Below, in pieces: positions 15,137 to 31,333 of a DNA stretch of 56,671 bases. The notes below the pieces were generated by a model. It worked only from the letters and a program-made list of their open reading frames with translations. It did not search any database and was not told the origin of the DNA. The first letter of the stretch is position 1; every line of letters begins with the position of its first letter. Source of the DNA: Candidatus Lachnoclostridium pullistercoris (lineage in GTDB: Bacteria > Bacillota > Clostridia > Lachnospirales > Lachnospiraceae); contig DWWL01000071.1 in the NCBI GenBank assembly GCA_019119775.1, forward strand, positions 1 to 56,671, written 5' to 3'. The translations under genes and the position numbers were made by a program.

Positions 15137-17280
15137 TGGCGGCGGAAGAAATCTATACCAATCCGAAAAATTTTGTGAACAGGGAGTTAAGCTGGCTGGA
15201 ATTCAACTACCGTGTGCTGAGCGAGGCCAGAGACAAGAATATCCCTCTGTTTGAACGTCTGAAATTCTTGAGTATTACGGCGTCCAACCTGGATGAATTT
15301 TTCATGGTCCGGGTGGCGTCCTTAAAAGATATGGTGCACGCGGGCTATGAAAAGCCGGATATCGCGGGCATGAAGCCGAAGCAGCAGCTGGAGAAGATCG
15401 CGGAGAAGACTCACGAGCTGGTAAATCTCCAGTACTCCACCTACAGCCGTTCCCTGGTGCCGGCCTTAAAGCAGCAGGGGCTGCGGGTGATCGTCAATCA
15501 CGAGGATCTGACGGAGCAGGAGGGAGCCTACGTGGACCGGTATTTCCACGACAACGTGTATCCGGTGCTGACTCCCATGGCGGTGGACTCTTCCCGCCCC
15601 TTCCCGCTGGTGCGCAACAAGACCTTAAATATCGCCGCCCTGGTGAAGAAAAAGAGCGGGGAGGATGATACCCTGGATTTTGCCATGGTGCAGGTTCCCA
15701 GCGTGATCCCCAGACTGGTGGAGATCCCGGAGGAGGGAGAAGGCCGGGCAGTGATCCTTCTGGAGGAGATCATTGAGCGGAATATCCAGTCCCTGTTTTT
15801 AAATTACGACATCGTGACGGCCCACCCGTTCCGGATCATGAGAAACGCGGACTTTAACATTGACGAGGAAGAGGCGGAGGACCTGCTGGTGGAGATCCAG
15901 AAGCAGCTGAAGAAGCGCCAGTGGGGCGAGGTGATCCGCCTGGAGATCGACGAGAGGGTGGACAAGCGTCTCTTAAAGATCTTAAAGAGAGAGCTTCACC
16001 TGGAAAATGACGATATTTTCTTTATCAACGGGCCTCTGGACCTGACATTTCTGATGAAGATGTACGGGATGGATGGATTTGGCGCTTTAAAGACGCCGAA
16101 ATACACGCCTCAGCGTGTTCCGGCTCTGATGAACGACGATGACATTTTCACCAATATCCGGAAAGGAGACATTTTCCTCCATCATCCCTACGAGAGCTTC
16201 GATCCGGTGGTGGATTTTGTGCGCACGGCGTCCAAGGACCCGGACGTGCTGGCCATCAAGCAGACTCTGTACCGGGTCAGCGGCAATTCTCCCATCATCG
16301 CGGCTCTGGCAGCCGCGGCGGACAACGGCAAGCAGGTGTCCGTGCTGGTGGAGTTAAAGGCCAGATTTGACGAGGAAAACAACATCAACTGGGCAAAGAC
16401 CCTGGAGAAGGCAGGCTGCCATGTAATCTACGGCCTGGTGGGATTAAAGACCCACAGCAAGATCACCCTGGTGGTGCGCCGGGAGGAGGATGGCATCCGC
16501 CGCTACGTCCATCTGGGCACCGGAAACTACAACGATTCCACGGCGAAGCAGTACACGGACTGCGGCATCATGACCTGCAATCCGCTGATCGGTGAGGACG
16601 CCACCGCCGTGTTCAACATGCTCTCCGGATATTCGGAGCCTCTGGGCTGGAATAAGCTGGTGCTGGCTCCTCTGTGGTTAAGGGGACGGCTTCTGAAGCT
16701 GATCCGCCGGGAGACGGAGAACGCGAAAAAGGGCGAGCCGGCCCACATCATGGCGAAGATGAATTCTCTCTGCGACAAGGAAGTGATCGCGGCTCTCTAC
16801 GAGGCGTCCTGCGCCGGAGTGAAGATCGAGCTCATCATCCGCGGCATCTGCTGTCTGAAGGCGGGAGTGCCGGATCTAAGCGAGAACATCCACGTCCGCT
16901 CCATCGTGGGCAATTTCCTGGAGCACAGCCGGATCTTCTATTTTGAGAACGGCGGCCGGCCGCAGCTTTTCATGGCCAGCGCTGACTGGATGCCGAGAAA
17001 CTTAGACAAGAGAGTGGAGATCATGTTCCCGGTGGAAGATCCGGAGATCAAAAAGCAGGTGATGCACATCCTGGAAGTGCAGCTGGCCGACAATGTGAAG
17101 GCCCATGTGCTGCAGCCGGACGGCTCTTACGAGAAGATGGATCTGCGGGGAAAGCAGAAGATCTGCTCTCAGGACCAGTTCTGCGAGGAGGCGGCGGAGG
17201 CCGTGAGGAGAAAACTGGCAGAGCAGGAGCCGAAGGACCGGCGGGTATTTATCCCGGCGGAGCCGCAGGAAAACCAGTAA
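15136..17280 (+). CDS. ppk1: polyphosphate kinase 1
   Basis: 714 aa, full length. Reversibly polymerises ATP gamma-phosphate into polyphosphate at the membrane. N-terminal domain FVNRELSWLEFNYRVLSEA, the SNLDEFFMVRVA block, and the two phospholipase-D-like catalytic domains, with the autophosphorylated histidine in VGLKTHSKITLVVR and the region YVHLGTGNYNDSTAKQYTDC. The end KRVEIMFPVEDPEIK is also conserved. Coupled to ppx upstream, followed by a strong terminator. Confidence 0.97.
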   Translation: MAAEEIYTNPKNFVNRELSWLEFNYRVLSEARDKNIPLFERLKFLSITASNLDEFFMVRVASLKDMVHAGYEKPDIAGMKPKQQLEKIAEKTHELVNLQYSTYSRSLVPALKQQGLRVIVNHEDLTEQEGAYVDRYFHDNVYPVLTPMAVDSSRPFPLVRNKTLNIAALVKKKSGEDDTLDFAMVQVPSVIPRLVEIPEEGEGRAVILLEEIIERNIQSLFLNYDIVTAHPFRIMRNADFNIDEEEAEDLLVEIQKQLKKRQWGEVIRLEIDERVDKRLLKILKRELHLENDDIFFINGPLDLTFLMKMYGMDGFGALKTPKYTPQRVPALMNDDDIFTNIRKGDIFLHHPYESFDPVVDFVRTASKDPDVLAIKQTLYRVSGNSPIIAALAAAADNGKQVSVLVELKARFDEENNINWAKTLEKAGCHVIYGLVGLKTHSKITLVVRREEDGIRRYVHLGTGNYNDSTAKQYTDCGIMTCNPLIGEDATAVFNMLSGYSEPLGWNKLVLAPLWLRGRLLKLIRRETENAKKGEPAHIMAKMNSLCDKEVIAALYEASCAGVKIELIIRGICCLKAGVPDLSENIHVRSIVGNFLEHSRIFYFENGGRPQLFMASADWMPRNLDKRVEIMFPVEDPEIKKQVMHILEVQLADNVKAHVLQPDGSYEKMDLRGKQKICSQDQFCEEAAEAVRRKLAEQEPKDRRVFIPAEPQENQ

Positions 17281-17298
17281 AAACGGAGAACACAGACA

Positions 17299-17337
17299 GG
17301 GAACTTCCGGGATCCATTTCCGGAAGTTCCCTTTTTT
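17299..17337 (+). terminator. terminator of ppx-ppk1
   Basis: 12-bp stem GGGAACTTCCGG / CCGGAAGTTCCC (17299-17310, 17320-17331) followed by six T. Confidence 0.9.
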
Positions 17338-17416
17338 GTAAGAGAAAAGTAAGGCAAACCGGGGGGAAATGTGATATAGTTAGATTACAATACGCGGCAA
17401 AAAGGAGGAAGCTGGG

Positions 17417-18118
17417 ATGGATACAAATATTCTGGTAGTGGACGATGAAAAAGAGATCGCCGAGCTGGTGGAAATCTATCTGGTGAGCGACGGCTACAAG
17501 GTTTTTAAAGCGAGCAACGCCCAGGAAGGGCTTGATATTTTAAATAAAGAGGACATACATCTGGTACTTTTAGACATCATGATGCCGGGGATGGACGGCA
17601 TGGAAATGTGCCGGAAGATCCGCGAGACGAGCAACATTCCCATCATCATGCTCAGCGCCAAATCCACGGATCTGGACAAGATCCTGGGGCTGGGAACGGG
17701 GGCGGACGATTACGTGGTGAAGCCCTTCAACCCGCTGGAGCTGACGGCCAGAGTCAAGTCGCAGCTGCGCCGGTACACTCAGCTAAACCCCAACAGCGCG
17801 GCGCGGGAGGCGGAGAAAAATGAGATCTCCATCCGGGGCCTGGTGATCAACAAGGACAACCACAAGGTGACGGTGTACGGCGAGGAGATCAAGCTGACGC
17901 CCATCGAGTTCGACATCCTCTATCTGCTGGCGTCCAATCCGGGAAAGGTGTTCAGCACGGATGAGATCTTTGAGAAGGTCTGGAACGAGAAGGTCTACGA
18001 GGCGAACAACACGGTTATGGTACATATCCGGCGCCTGAGAGGAAAGATGAAGGAGGATACGAGGCAGAACAAGATTATCACCACGGTGTGGGGGGTAGGC
18101 TACAAAATTGAAAAGTAA
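17417..18118 (+). CDS. OmpR/VanR-family response regulator
   Basis: 233 aa. Receiver domain with acidic pocket DDE (9-11), phosphoacceptor Asp53 in LLDIMMPGMDG and Lys in VVKPFNPLEL. The C-terminal winged helix (ELTPIEFDILYLLASNPGKVFS-like block; MVHIRRLRGKM) binds DNA. Start ATG after AAAGGAGGAAGC. Overlaps the kinase gene by 11 nt. Downstream genes encode a secreted/membrane protein and an ABC transporter in the same direction, so it probably controls them. The stimulus is not visible. Confidence 0.94.
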   Translation: MDTNILVVDDEKEIAELVEIYLVSDGYKVFKASNAQEGLDILNKEDIHLVLLDIMMPGMDGMEMCRKIRETSNIPIIMLSAKSTDLDKILGLGTGADDYVVKPFNPLELTARVKSQLRRYTQLNPNSAAREAEKNEISIRGLVINKDNHKVTVYGEEIKLTPIEFDILYLLASNPGKVFSTDEIFEKVWNEKVYEANNTVMVHIRRLRGKMKEDTRQNKIITTVWGVGYKIEK

Positions 18119-19253
18119 CACGAGCAAAAAATATCACACGCGGGTGGTGACGAATATCCTGTTCAGCACGGTGATCACCTGCCTGATCGAGGTCTTTCTG
18201 GTGGCGAATCTGTCCATGCTGGCGGATTACGCCATCAATGAGGGGAGCGGCAGCATGCTGCTGGTGCTCATTGCCGATTCGGGCACAGCGGTGGTGCTGG
18301 TGTACGTGCTGATCGGGATCCTGCTGTTTTCCCTGTCATTTCTGGCTCTCCAGGAGAAATCCCTCCGCTACATCGGGCGGATCTCCGACGCCATGGAAAA
18401 CATTTCCCAGGGAGATTTAAACACCTCCGTGGATGTGGTGGGGGACGATGAGTTCTCCGGAATGGCGGAAAACCTCAACAAGATGGTGGCGGAAATCCGG
18501 GAGCTGATGGACAAGGAGAGAGAGTCGGAGCGGACGAAAAATGAGCTGATCACCAACGTGGCCCACGATCTGAGAACGCCGCTCACGTCCATCATCGGAT
18601 ACCTGGAGCTGTTAAGCGGGCGCCAGGATCTTCCGGAACAGACGCGGCGGAAATACATTGACATCGCCTACACCAAGGCGAAGCGCCTGGAGAAGCTGAT
18701 CGAGGATCTGTTCGGCTTCACAAAGCTCAATTACGGAAAAATCTCCATGAACGTGGGAAAAGTGGACATTGTAAAGCTGCTGGGGCAGCTTCTGGAGGAA
18801 TCCTACCCCAGCTTTGCGGACAAAAATCTGTCCTATGAGCTGCAGAGCAACGTCCCGGCAAAGATCATCACCGCCGACGGCAATCTCCTCGCCCGCCTGT
18901 TTGACAATCTGATCGGCAACGCCATCAAGTACGGGGCCGACGGAAAGCGGGTGCTGGTGAAAGTGCTGGCGGAGGAGGAGATCGTCACGGTGCAGGTGAT
19001 CAATTACGGCTATGTGATTCCGGCGGAGGAGCTTCCGCTGATCTTCAACAAATTTTACCGGGTGGAGCATTCCCGCTCTTCCAGCACCGGCGGAACGGGG
19101 CTGGGGCTGGCGATCGCCAAGAACATTGTGGATATGCACGGCGGGACGATCGACGTGGCCAGCGATACGGACGGCACTGTATTTACAGTCCGGCTTCAGG
19201 TAAATTTTGACGTGAACCGGGAGAATTTTGGAACGATTGGGGGAAAAGCATGA
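18108..19253 (+). CDS. VanS-like sensor histidine kinase
   Basis: 381 aa. Two membrane segments (about 15-38 and 60-82) flank a very short external loop, suggesting sensing within the membrane or through a partner. HAMP (about 85-135), HisKA with His153 in NVAHDLRTPLTSIIGY, and the ATPase domain with FDNLIGNAIKYG and GTGLGLAIAKNI. TTG start at 18108 inside the end of the regulator gene, with GGGGGTAGGC as ribosome binding site. Overlaps the next gene by 4 nt. Forms a two-component pair with 17417-18118. Confidence 0.92.
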   Translation: MKSNTSKKYHTRVVTNILFSTVITCLIEVFLVANLSMLADYAINEGSGSMLLVLIADSGTAVVLVYVLIGILLFSLSFLALQEKSLRYIGRISDAMENISQGDLNTSVDVVGDDEFSGMAENLNKMVAEIRELMDKERESERTKNELITNVAHDLRTPLTSIIGYLELLSGRQDLPEQTRRKYIDIAYTKAKRLEKLIEDLFGFTKLNYGKISMNVGKVDIVKLLGQLLEESYPSFADKNLSYELQSNVPAKIITADGNLLARLFDNLIGNAIKYGADGKRVLVKVLAEEEIVTVQVINYGYVIPAEELPLIFNKFYRVEHSRSSSTGGTGLGLAIAKNIVDMHGGTIDVASDTDGTVFTVRLQVNFDVNRENFGTIGGKA

Positions 19254-21691
19254 GAACAGGGAAAAGCAGAGGGCTTAAGCTGGCAGCGCTGGCTCTGGCC
19301 CTTTCTTTTTTGGCAGGAACAGGGACAGCGGCAGCGGCCGGGAGCGGACTGGGCGCCGGCGGCCTGACGCTGGATGTCTCCTGCGGATATGACGGCAACG
19401 CGAAGGCCGGGCGGTACGCGCCCATGGAGATCACTGTAGGCGGAAGAAATGAAGAATTTTCCGGGCTTGTGACCATTTCCACAATGGAGGCGGACGGGGA
19501 GATCTACTCCTACCGCTACCCGCTGACGGTGGAGGAAAACGGTCAGACCAGTCTGGAGGTCTACGTTCCTCTGGGAACCGGGTCTGATCAGGTCTACGCG
19601 GCCGTGACGGACCAGGACGGCAGGGAAGTCATAAGAAAACGGCTGAAGATCGAGGCCAGCGAGGAGACAGCAGAGCTCTTTGTGGGGCTCTTAAGCGATC
19701 ATCCGGAGAGACTGTCCTATCTGGACGGGGTGGGAGTCAGCTTCGGCGCGCTGAGGACCAGGGCCTTTCCCATCTCCACGGAGGAATTTCCGGAGGAGGA
19801 GAGAGGACTGGACATGCTGGATGTGCTGGTGGTCAATGACTACCGGCTGAGAGATCTGTCGGAGCAGCAGACCAGGTCCATTATGGACTGGGTGGAGGCC
19901 GGCGGGGTGATGGTGCTGGGAACGGGAAACCGGGTGGACGACACCCTGGGGCGGTTTGCCCCGGAGCTTTTGGACGAGTCCTATGACAGCCCGCAGGTGG
20001 TGGAGATCCATCCTGCAGGCGACGGAGATGAAGAATTTCCCGACCTGCCGGCGGCGTCAGTGGAGGTGCCCTGCGTGCGCGTCTCCCTTCACGGCGGGAC
20101 CGTGCTGGCGGCGGACGACGGATTTCCCCTCCTCTCCGCGGCCATGCGTGAGCAGGGGATCGTGGCGGTGACGGCATATGATCTGCAGGATCTGGAAGCC
20201 TACGGAAAGAGCGAGAGCTCTTTTGTGGACGACCTGTTCACCAGCATTCTGGGGGAAGACCGGATCTCTAAGCTCTCCTCCTACATTTACGGGAGTTCAG
20301 GAGAAGAGTACTGGGCGGTGCAGGGAGCCATCAACACGGGAAATGTGGAGAAGCTGCCGAACATAGGGCTGTATGTGCTGGTGACGGCCGTCTACATCGG
20401 CCTTGCGGGCCCGGGACTCTACCTGTTTCTGAAAAAGCGGGAGATGCGGAATTATTACGGGGCGGGCCTGGCAGCCTGCGCCGTGGTGTTCACAGTCATT
20501 TTATACGCGATGGGAGCGAAAACCAGGTTTCACGGCACATTTATCACCTATGCCTCGGTGGAGGATGTGACCGGGGACACGGTGACGGAGACGAGCTATA
20601 TCAACCTGAGAAATCCCTACAGCCGCCCCTATGAGGTGAAGGTGGATCCGGCCTACGCCATTTCACCGGTGACCAGGGACGTGTACTATTATGGGGAAGG
20701 CCGGAGGCGGTTTACCGGCGATGAGGATGGAAAAGTGTCCGTGCAGTACGGACAGGACGGAACATCCATGAGAGTGAAGGACGCGGCGGCCTTTGACTCC
20801 CAGTATTTCTGTCTGACCAGGCAGGAGGAGAATGAGGAGGATGGTGGCCTGACGGGCTATGTCCGGTATTACGGGGGAGAGGTGAGCGGCACCGTGACTA
20901 ACCAGTTCGGATTTGATCTGGAGGATGCGGCGGTGATTCTGTACGGCCGCCTGATCCCGATCGGGGATATGAAGGCGGGAGAGACGGTGGATCTCTCCGG
21001 TCTTGAGACGTTCAGCTCGCCTGTGAACGACCCTTATTCTGTGGCGGCGTTTCTGACGGGGCTTTCTCAGTATGAGCGGGCGGATATTAATGACAGCGGC
21101 TACATGTCCGCCCTGGAGAGAACCAATCTCCTGGTATTTTACATGCAGAACAGCCTTCAGGGATACCGGTCCGAGGCCAAAGCCGTGGCTTTCCGCCCGG
21201 AAGGGGAAGAAAAAGAGGCGGACTGGATGGAACACTACGATGCCTTCGGGCTCACCATGCTGACCTCTTCTCTGGAGGTGGACGGCAGCGAGGGCCGGAT
21301 GCGCTACCGCTCCGCTCTCTTAAAGCGGGCGGAGTCGATCCAGGGCAGCTACGATCCGGCCGGAAACATGATCTACAGCCAGGAGCCGGCGACGGTGAGC
21401 TATTTCCTGGGAGGAGATCTGGAAGTTACCCGGGTGGAATTCTGCCCGGTGGATCCTGTGTTTGCCGGAGATGAGGACTCAGGCCGGCGGATTTTTGCGG
21501 GGGATATGTATGTATACAATCATGTAACGGGCAATTTTGACCAGATGACGGATACGGTTCTGGAGGGAGAGGAGCTCAGAGTCTATCTGTCTCCGGAAAA
21601 TGAACTCACAGTCCGCTTTGTGGGTTCCGGAGACGCCGGATACAGCTGGGTGACGCTGCCCATGCCGATGGTGACAGGAAGGGAGATATAA
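19250..21691 (+). CDS. exported membrane-anchored protein of an ABC operon
   Basis: 813 aa. Signal peptide (1-30, LAALALALSFLAGTGTAAAA), a long extracytoplasmic N-terminal part with beta-sandwich-like blocks, two adjacent membrane helices at about 371-392 and 402-423 (LYVLVTAVYIGLAGPGLYLF; GLAACAVVFTVILYAM), then a second extracytoplasmic beta-rich region to the end. The topology and the ABC ATPase and permease directly downstream recall GldG-type partners of gliding/ABC-2 systems, without clear sequence proof. Starts 4 nt inside the kinase gene; its stop overlaps the ATPase start by one base. Confidence 0.7.
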   Translation: MRTGKSRGLKLAALALALSFLAGTGTAAAAGSGLGAGGLTLDVSCGYDGNAKAGRYAPMEITVGGRNEEFSGLVTISTMEADGEIYSYRYPLTVEENGQTSLEVYVPLGTGSDQVYAAVTDQDGREVIRKRLKIEASEETAELFVGLLSDHPERLSYLDGVGVSFGALRTRAFPISTEEFPEEERGLDMLDVLVVNDYRLRDLSEQQTRSIMDWVEAGGVMVLGTGNRVDDTLGRFAPELLDESYDSPQVVEIHPAGDGDEEFPDLPAASVEVPCVRVSLHGGTVLAADDGFPLLSAAMREQGIVAVTAYDLQDLEAYGKSESSFVDDLFTSILGEDRISKLSSYIYGSSGEEYWAVQGAINTGNVEKLPNIGLYVLVTAVYIGLAGPGLYLFLKKREMRNYYGAGLAACAVVFTVILYAMGAKTRFHGTFITYASVEDVTGDTVTETSYINLRNPYSRPYEVKVDPAYAISPVTRDVYYYGEGRRRFTGDEDGKVSVQYGQDGTSMRVKDAAAFDSQYFCLTRQEENEEDGGLTGYVRYYGGEVSGTVTNQFGFDLEDAAVILYGRLIPIGDMKAGETVDLSGLETFSSPVNDPYSVAAFLTGLSQYERADINDSGYMSALERTNLLVFYMQNSLQGYRSEAKAVAFRPEGEEKEADWMEHYDAFGLTMLTSSLEVDGSEGRMRYRSALLKRAESIQGSYDPAGNMIYSQEPATVSYFLGGDLEVTRVEFCPVDPVFAGDEDSGRRIFAGDMYVYNHVTGNFDQMTDTVLEGEELRVYLSPENELTVRFVGSGDAGYSWVTLPMPMVTGREI

Positions 21692-22650
21692 TGCTGGAGA
21701 TTCGAGGCCTGGAAAAGAAATTCGGAAAATATCAGGTGCTGAGCGGGCTGGACATGACGGTGCCGGAAGGCTCTCTGTACGGTTTTGTCGGCCCCAACGG
21801 CGCCGGAAAGACCACGACGATCAAGATCATGGTAGGGCTGTTAAAGCCGGACGGCGGCTCCATACGGCTGGGAGGCGAGGACGCGGCCGCAGGAGGCTGG
21901 GAGAGACACATCGGCTACGTGCCGGATTTTTTCGGAGTCTATGACAACCTGAAGGTATGGGAGTACATGGAATTCTTTGCCGCCTGCTACGGGATCGAGG
22001 GCCGGAGTGCCAGAAAGCGGTGCAGCGCTCTGCTGGAGCAGATCGGGCTGGAGGACAAGACGGAATTTTATGTGGACGGCCTGTCAAAGGGAATGCAGCA
22101 GAGGCTGTGCCTGGCCAGGGCCCTGATCCACGACCCGGAGCTTTTGATCCTGGATGAGCCCATGGCCGGCCTGGATCCCAGGACCCGGTTTGATTTCAAG
22201 GAGATGTTAAAGGAGCTGCGGGACCAGGGAAAGACCATCGTGATGAGCTCCCACGTGCTCTCAGAGCTCTCGGAGCTCTGCACGGATGTGGGGATCATTG
22301 ACCAGGGGAAAATGGCCCTGACGGGAAATATCCGGGACATTCTCTCCCAGGTCAACAGCTCCAATCCCATCGTGATCTCCCTGTTCGGGGGAGGAACGGA
22401 CCGGGCGCTGAATATTTTAAAGAGCCATCCCTACGTCCACACCATCACGGTGAAGGAACAGGATATTGTGGTGCGGTTTACGGGGGATGAGCAGGATGAA
22501 GCCGTGCTTCTGCAGCAGCTGGTGGATTCCGGACTGCTGGTGAGCAGCTTTACAAGGGAGCAGGGCAGCCTGGAATCCCTGTTTATGCAGATCACCGGCA
22601 GAGATGAGGAGAGGACGGTGCTGAAGTATGAAAATGAATCCGGTCTATAA
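21691..22650 (+). CDS. ABC transporter ATP-binding protein
   Basis: 319 aa. Walker A VGPNGAGKTTTIKIM, Q-loop region YVPDFFGVYDNL, signature LSKGMQQRLCLARAL, Walker B LLILDEPMAGLDP and H-loop MSSHVLSELSEL: a complete ABC-2 type ATPase. About 100 residues after the ATPase core (from about 215) form the usual regulatory extension. Pairs with the permease encoded next, whose start overlaps this gene by 23 nt, and with the 813-aa protein upstream. Substrate unknown. Confidence 0.95.
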   Translation: MLEIRGLEKKFGKYQVLSGLDMTVPEGSLYGFVGPNGAGKTTTIKIMVGLLKPDGGSIRLGGEDAAAGGWERHIGYVPDFFGVYDNLKVWEYMEFFAACYGIEGRSARKRCSALLEQIGLEDKTEFYVDGLSKGMQQRLCLARALIHDPELLILDEPMAGLDPRTRFDFKEMLKELRDQGKTIVMSSHVLSELSELCTDVGIIDQGKMALTGNIRDILSQVNSSNPIVISLFGGGTDRALNILKSHPYVHTITVKEQDIVVRFTGDEQDEAVLLQQLVDSGLLVSSFTREQGSLESLFMQITGRDEERTVLKYENESGL

Positions 22651-23527
22651 AAGAGAGATGATGGTCAGCTCCAGGAGCATGAGGCTGCCGCTAATCATCA
22701 CGGCGTTCAACAGCATTCTGGCGGTTGTGGCCCTGCTTAATATGTATTCCAATGTGGTCCAGGTGCGGATGACGGCTGACGTGCAGTACGGGAGCTTTCT
22801 GGACCTGTACCGCTTTGTGGCCACCATCGAGTTTATCATGCTCATGTTCATCATGCCGGCCATCACCGCCGGGACCATCAGCGGGGAAAGGGAGCGGCGG
22901 ACGCTGGATCTGATGCTGACCACCGGGCTTAAGTCCAGGGATATTGTGGCCGGAAAGCTGGGAGCGGCCTTTATCACCATGTTTCTGGTGGTGATCTCCA
23001 GTTTTCCCGTGTTTGCCCTGGTGCTTGTATACGGCGGCATCACTGCCAGAAATGTGCTGTTTATGATGATCTGCTTTGTGGCTGCGGCTTTCTTTGCGGG
23101 CAGTTTAGGAATCTGCTGCTCATCCCTGTTTAAGCGCTCCACCATGGCCACAGCCGCGTCCTACGCGGTGCTGGCGCTGACGGTGGCGGGAACTTTTGCC
23201 GCCAACAGCTTTGCCTATTCCATGGAGAAGATGAGCTGGAGCCAGTCCGGCTATACCATGGGAATGATGGGAGAGCAGACGGTCAACTCCGGCGGGGTAT
23301 TCTACACTCTGCTGGTGAACCCGGCTGTGACATTTCTCATGATCCTGCAGGGAAAGACAGGCGTCTTGGCCGGCGGCGTGCTGGAGATGTACGGGGCCAG
23401 GTCCTCCAACCTGATCCTGGACCACTGGGCCCTGGTGAGCATCGGGGTGCAGATCCTGTTTTCCGCGGTGTTTGTGGGAATCGCAGTAAAAATGGTGAGA
23501 AAGAAAGGAATTGGAAGAAATGCTTAA
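22628..23527 (+). CDS. ABC-2 type transporter permease
   Basis: 299 aa with about six membrane segments ([105 protein letters not shown]). [19 protein letters not shown] is the conserved cytoplasmic block of ABC-2 permeases. Start ATG 22628 lies within the ATPase gene. Completes a transporter regulated, by position, by the two-component system at 17417-19253. Confidence 0.92.
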   Translation: MKMNPVYKREMMVSSRSMRLPLIITAFNSILAVVALLNMYSNVVQVRMTADVQYGSFLDLYRFVATIEFIMLMFIMPAITAGTISGERERRTLDLMLTTGLKSRDIVAGKLGAAFITMFLVVISSFPVFALVLVYGGITARNVLFMMICFVAAAFFAGSLGICCSSLFKRSTMATAASYAVLALTVAGTFAANSFAYSMEKMSWSQSGYTMGMMGEQTVNSGGVFYTLLVNPAVTFLMILQGKTGVLAGGVLEMYGARSSNLILDHWALVSIGVQILFSAVFVGIAVKMVRKKGIGRNA

Positions 23528-24350
23528 GATCGGCTGTCACCTGTCGTCGTCCAAAGGCTTTTTGGCCATGGCGGAGACGGCGGCGAAAATTGACGGGACT
23601 ACGTTTCAGTTTTTTACCAGGAACCCCAGGGGCGCGAAGGCGAAAGCCCTGGATCCGGATGATGTGAATGCCTTTTTAAAGCGGGCGGAGGAGCTGGGGA
23701 TCGGCCCCATTGTGGCTCACGCCCCCTACACCCTCAACGCCTGCGGGGCAGAGGAGCGGGTGCGGGAATTTGCCCTGGAGACCATGGCGGATGACCTGGC
23801 GAGAATGGAGTATCTGCCGGGAAATTACTACAATTTTCATCCGGGGAGCCATGTGAAGCAGGGCGCGGAGACGGGAATCCGCCTGATCGCGGAGACTCTG
23901 AACGCGGTGTTAAGACCGGAGCAGCGGACCACGGTCCTTTTAGAGACCATGGCCGGAAAGGGCAGCGAGGTAGGCCGCAGCTTTGAGGAGCTTAAGGAGA
24001 TCCTGGACCGGGTGGAGCTCTCCGACCACATGGGAGTGTGCCTGGACACCTGCCATGTGTGGGACGCGGGCTACGACATTGCGGACCATCTGGACGAGGT
24101 GCTGACAGAGTTTGACCGGATCATCGGCCTTCACCGGCTGAAGGCGGTCCACTTAAATGACAGCCAGACCCCCCTGGGGGCCAGAAAAGACCGCCATGCG
24201 AAGATCGGCGAAGGCTTTATCGGCGCCCAGGCCCTGGTGCGGGTGGTGAGCCATCCGGCCTTAAAAGATCTGCCCTTTGTGCTGGAGACGCCGAACGAGC
24301 TGGACGGCTACGGAAAAGAGATCGCGTTTTTCCGGGAAATGTGCGGCTGA
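23520..24350 (+). CDS. nfo: deoxyribonuclease IV (AP endonuclease family 2)
   Basis: About 276 aa TIM-barrel metalloendonuclease that cuts DNA 5' of abasic sites in base excision repair. Zinc-ligand blocks are visible: [75 protein letters not shown] cut to its core, and LETPNE. ATG at 23520 (MLKIGCHLS) is preferred; a TTG at 23511 is possible. The start lies inside the permease gene, so it is read in the same operon, probably by proximity rather than function. Confidence 0.94.
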   Translation: MLKIGCHLSSSKGFLAMAETAAKIDGTTFQFFTRNPRGAKAKALDPDDVNAFLKRAEELGIGPIVAHAPYTLNACGAEERVREFALETMADDLARMEYLPGNYYNFHPGSHVKQGAETGIRLIAETLNAVLRPEQRTTVLLETMAGKGSEVGRSFEELKEILDRVELSDHMGVCLDTCHVWDAGYDIADHLDEVLTEFDRIIGLHRLKAVHLNDSQTPLGARKDRHAKIGEGFIGAQALVRVVSHPALKDLPFVLETPNELDGYGKEIAFFREMCG

Positions 24351-24366
24351 CCGGCGGTAAAAAACA

Positions 24367-24390
24367 CGGCTCCGCCTCAGAGCGGAGCCG
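24367..24390 (-). terminator. terminator of the minus-strand GH1 pair
   Basis: CGGCTCCGC / GCGGAGCCG stem (24367-24375, 24382-24390) followed on the minus strand by GTGTTTTTTA. Confidence 0.8.
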
Positions 24391-24406
24391 CAGATCTGCA
24401 GATATT

Positions 24407-27510
<3,104 letters not shown>

Positions 27511-27545
27511 GAGTGCGAAAACAAAATAAACACATGTTACTATGT

Positions 27546-27667
27546 GGATTGTTACTTTCAGTAGGCAAGACCCAGACATGCAAGGTGGCTCGCAGCCCTG
27601 TTTTTATCCCGCGTGAAAGGCGGATGGGGGTGCGGACAGTTTTTGTATGCTGAGGTCTTTTTTTGTT
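27546..27667 (+). promoter_or_regulatory. RAT antiterminator site and overlapping terminator
   Basis: GGATTGTTACTTTCAGTAGG at 27546-27565, continuing into CAAGACC, matches the ribonucleic antiterminator consensus bound by BglG/LicT proteins. Its 3' part (AAGACC) can pair with GGTCTT at about 27653, just before a run of T, so a terminator forms when the RAT hairpin does not. A licT-like gene closes the operon, so bglP-GH1-licT is probably autoregulated. Further hairpins follow at 27671-27688 and about 27706-27745 before the bglP ribosome binding site. Confidence 0.8.
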
Positions 27668-27705
27668 TAACAGAAACTTTGTTTCTGCAAGGCAAAAAGC
27701 GATGA

Positions 27706-29745
<2,040 letters not shown>

Positions 29746-29769
29746 TCTTTCTAACTGAATAAGACTTAA

Positions 29770-31296
<1,527 letters not shown>

Positions 31297-31333
31297 AAAT
31301 TACGGCTTTCCGGAGACGGAGGAAGGAAGTTGC

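Noticed and set aside
27671..27690. Second RAT site
   Set aside because: CTGCAAGGCAAAA resembles the 3' half of a RAT, but the conserved GGATTGTTAC half is absent.
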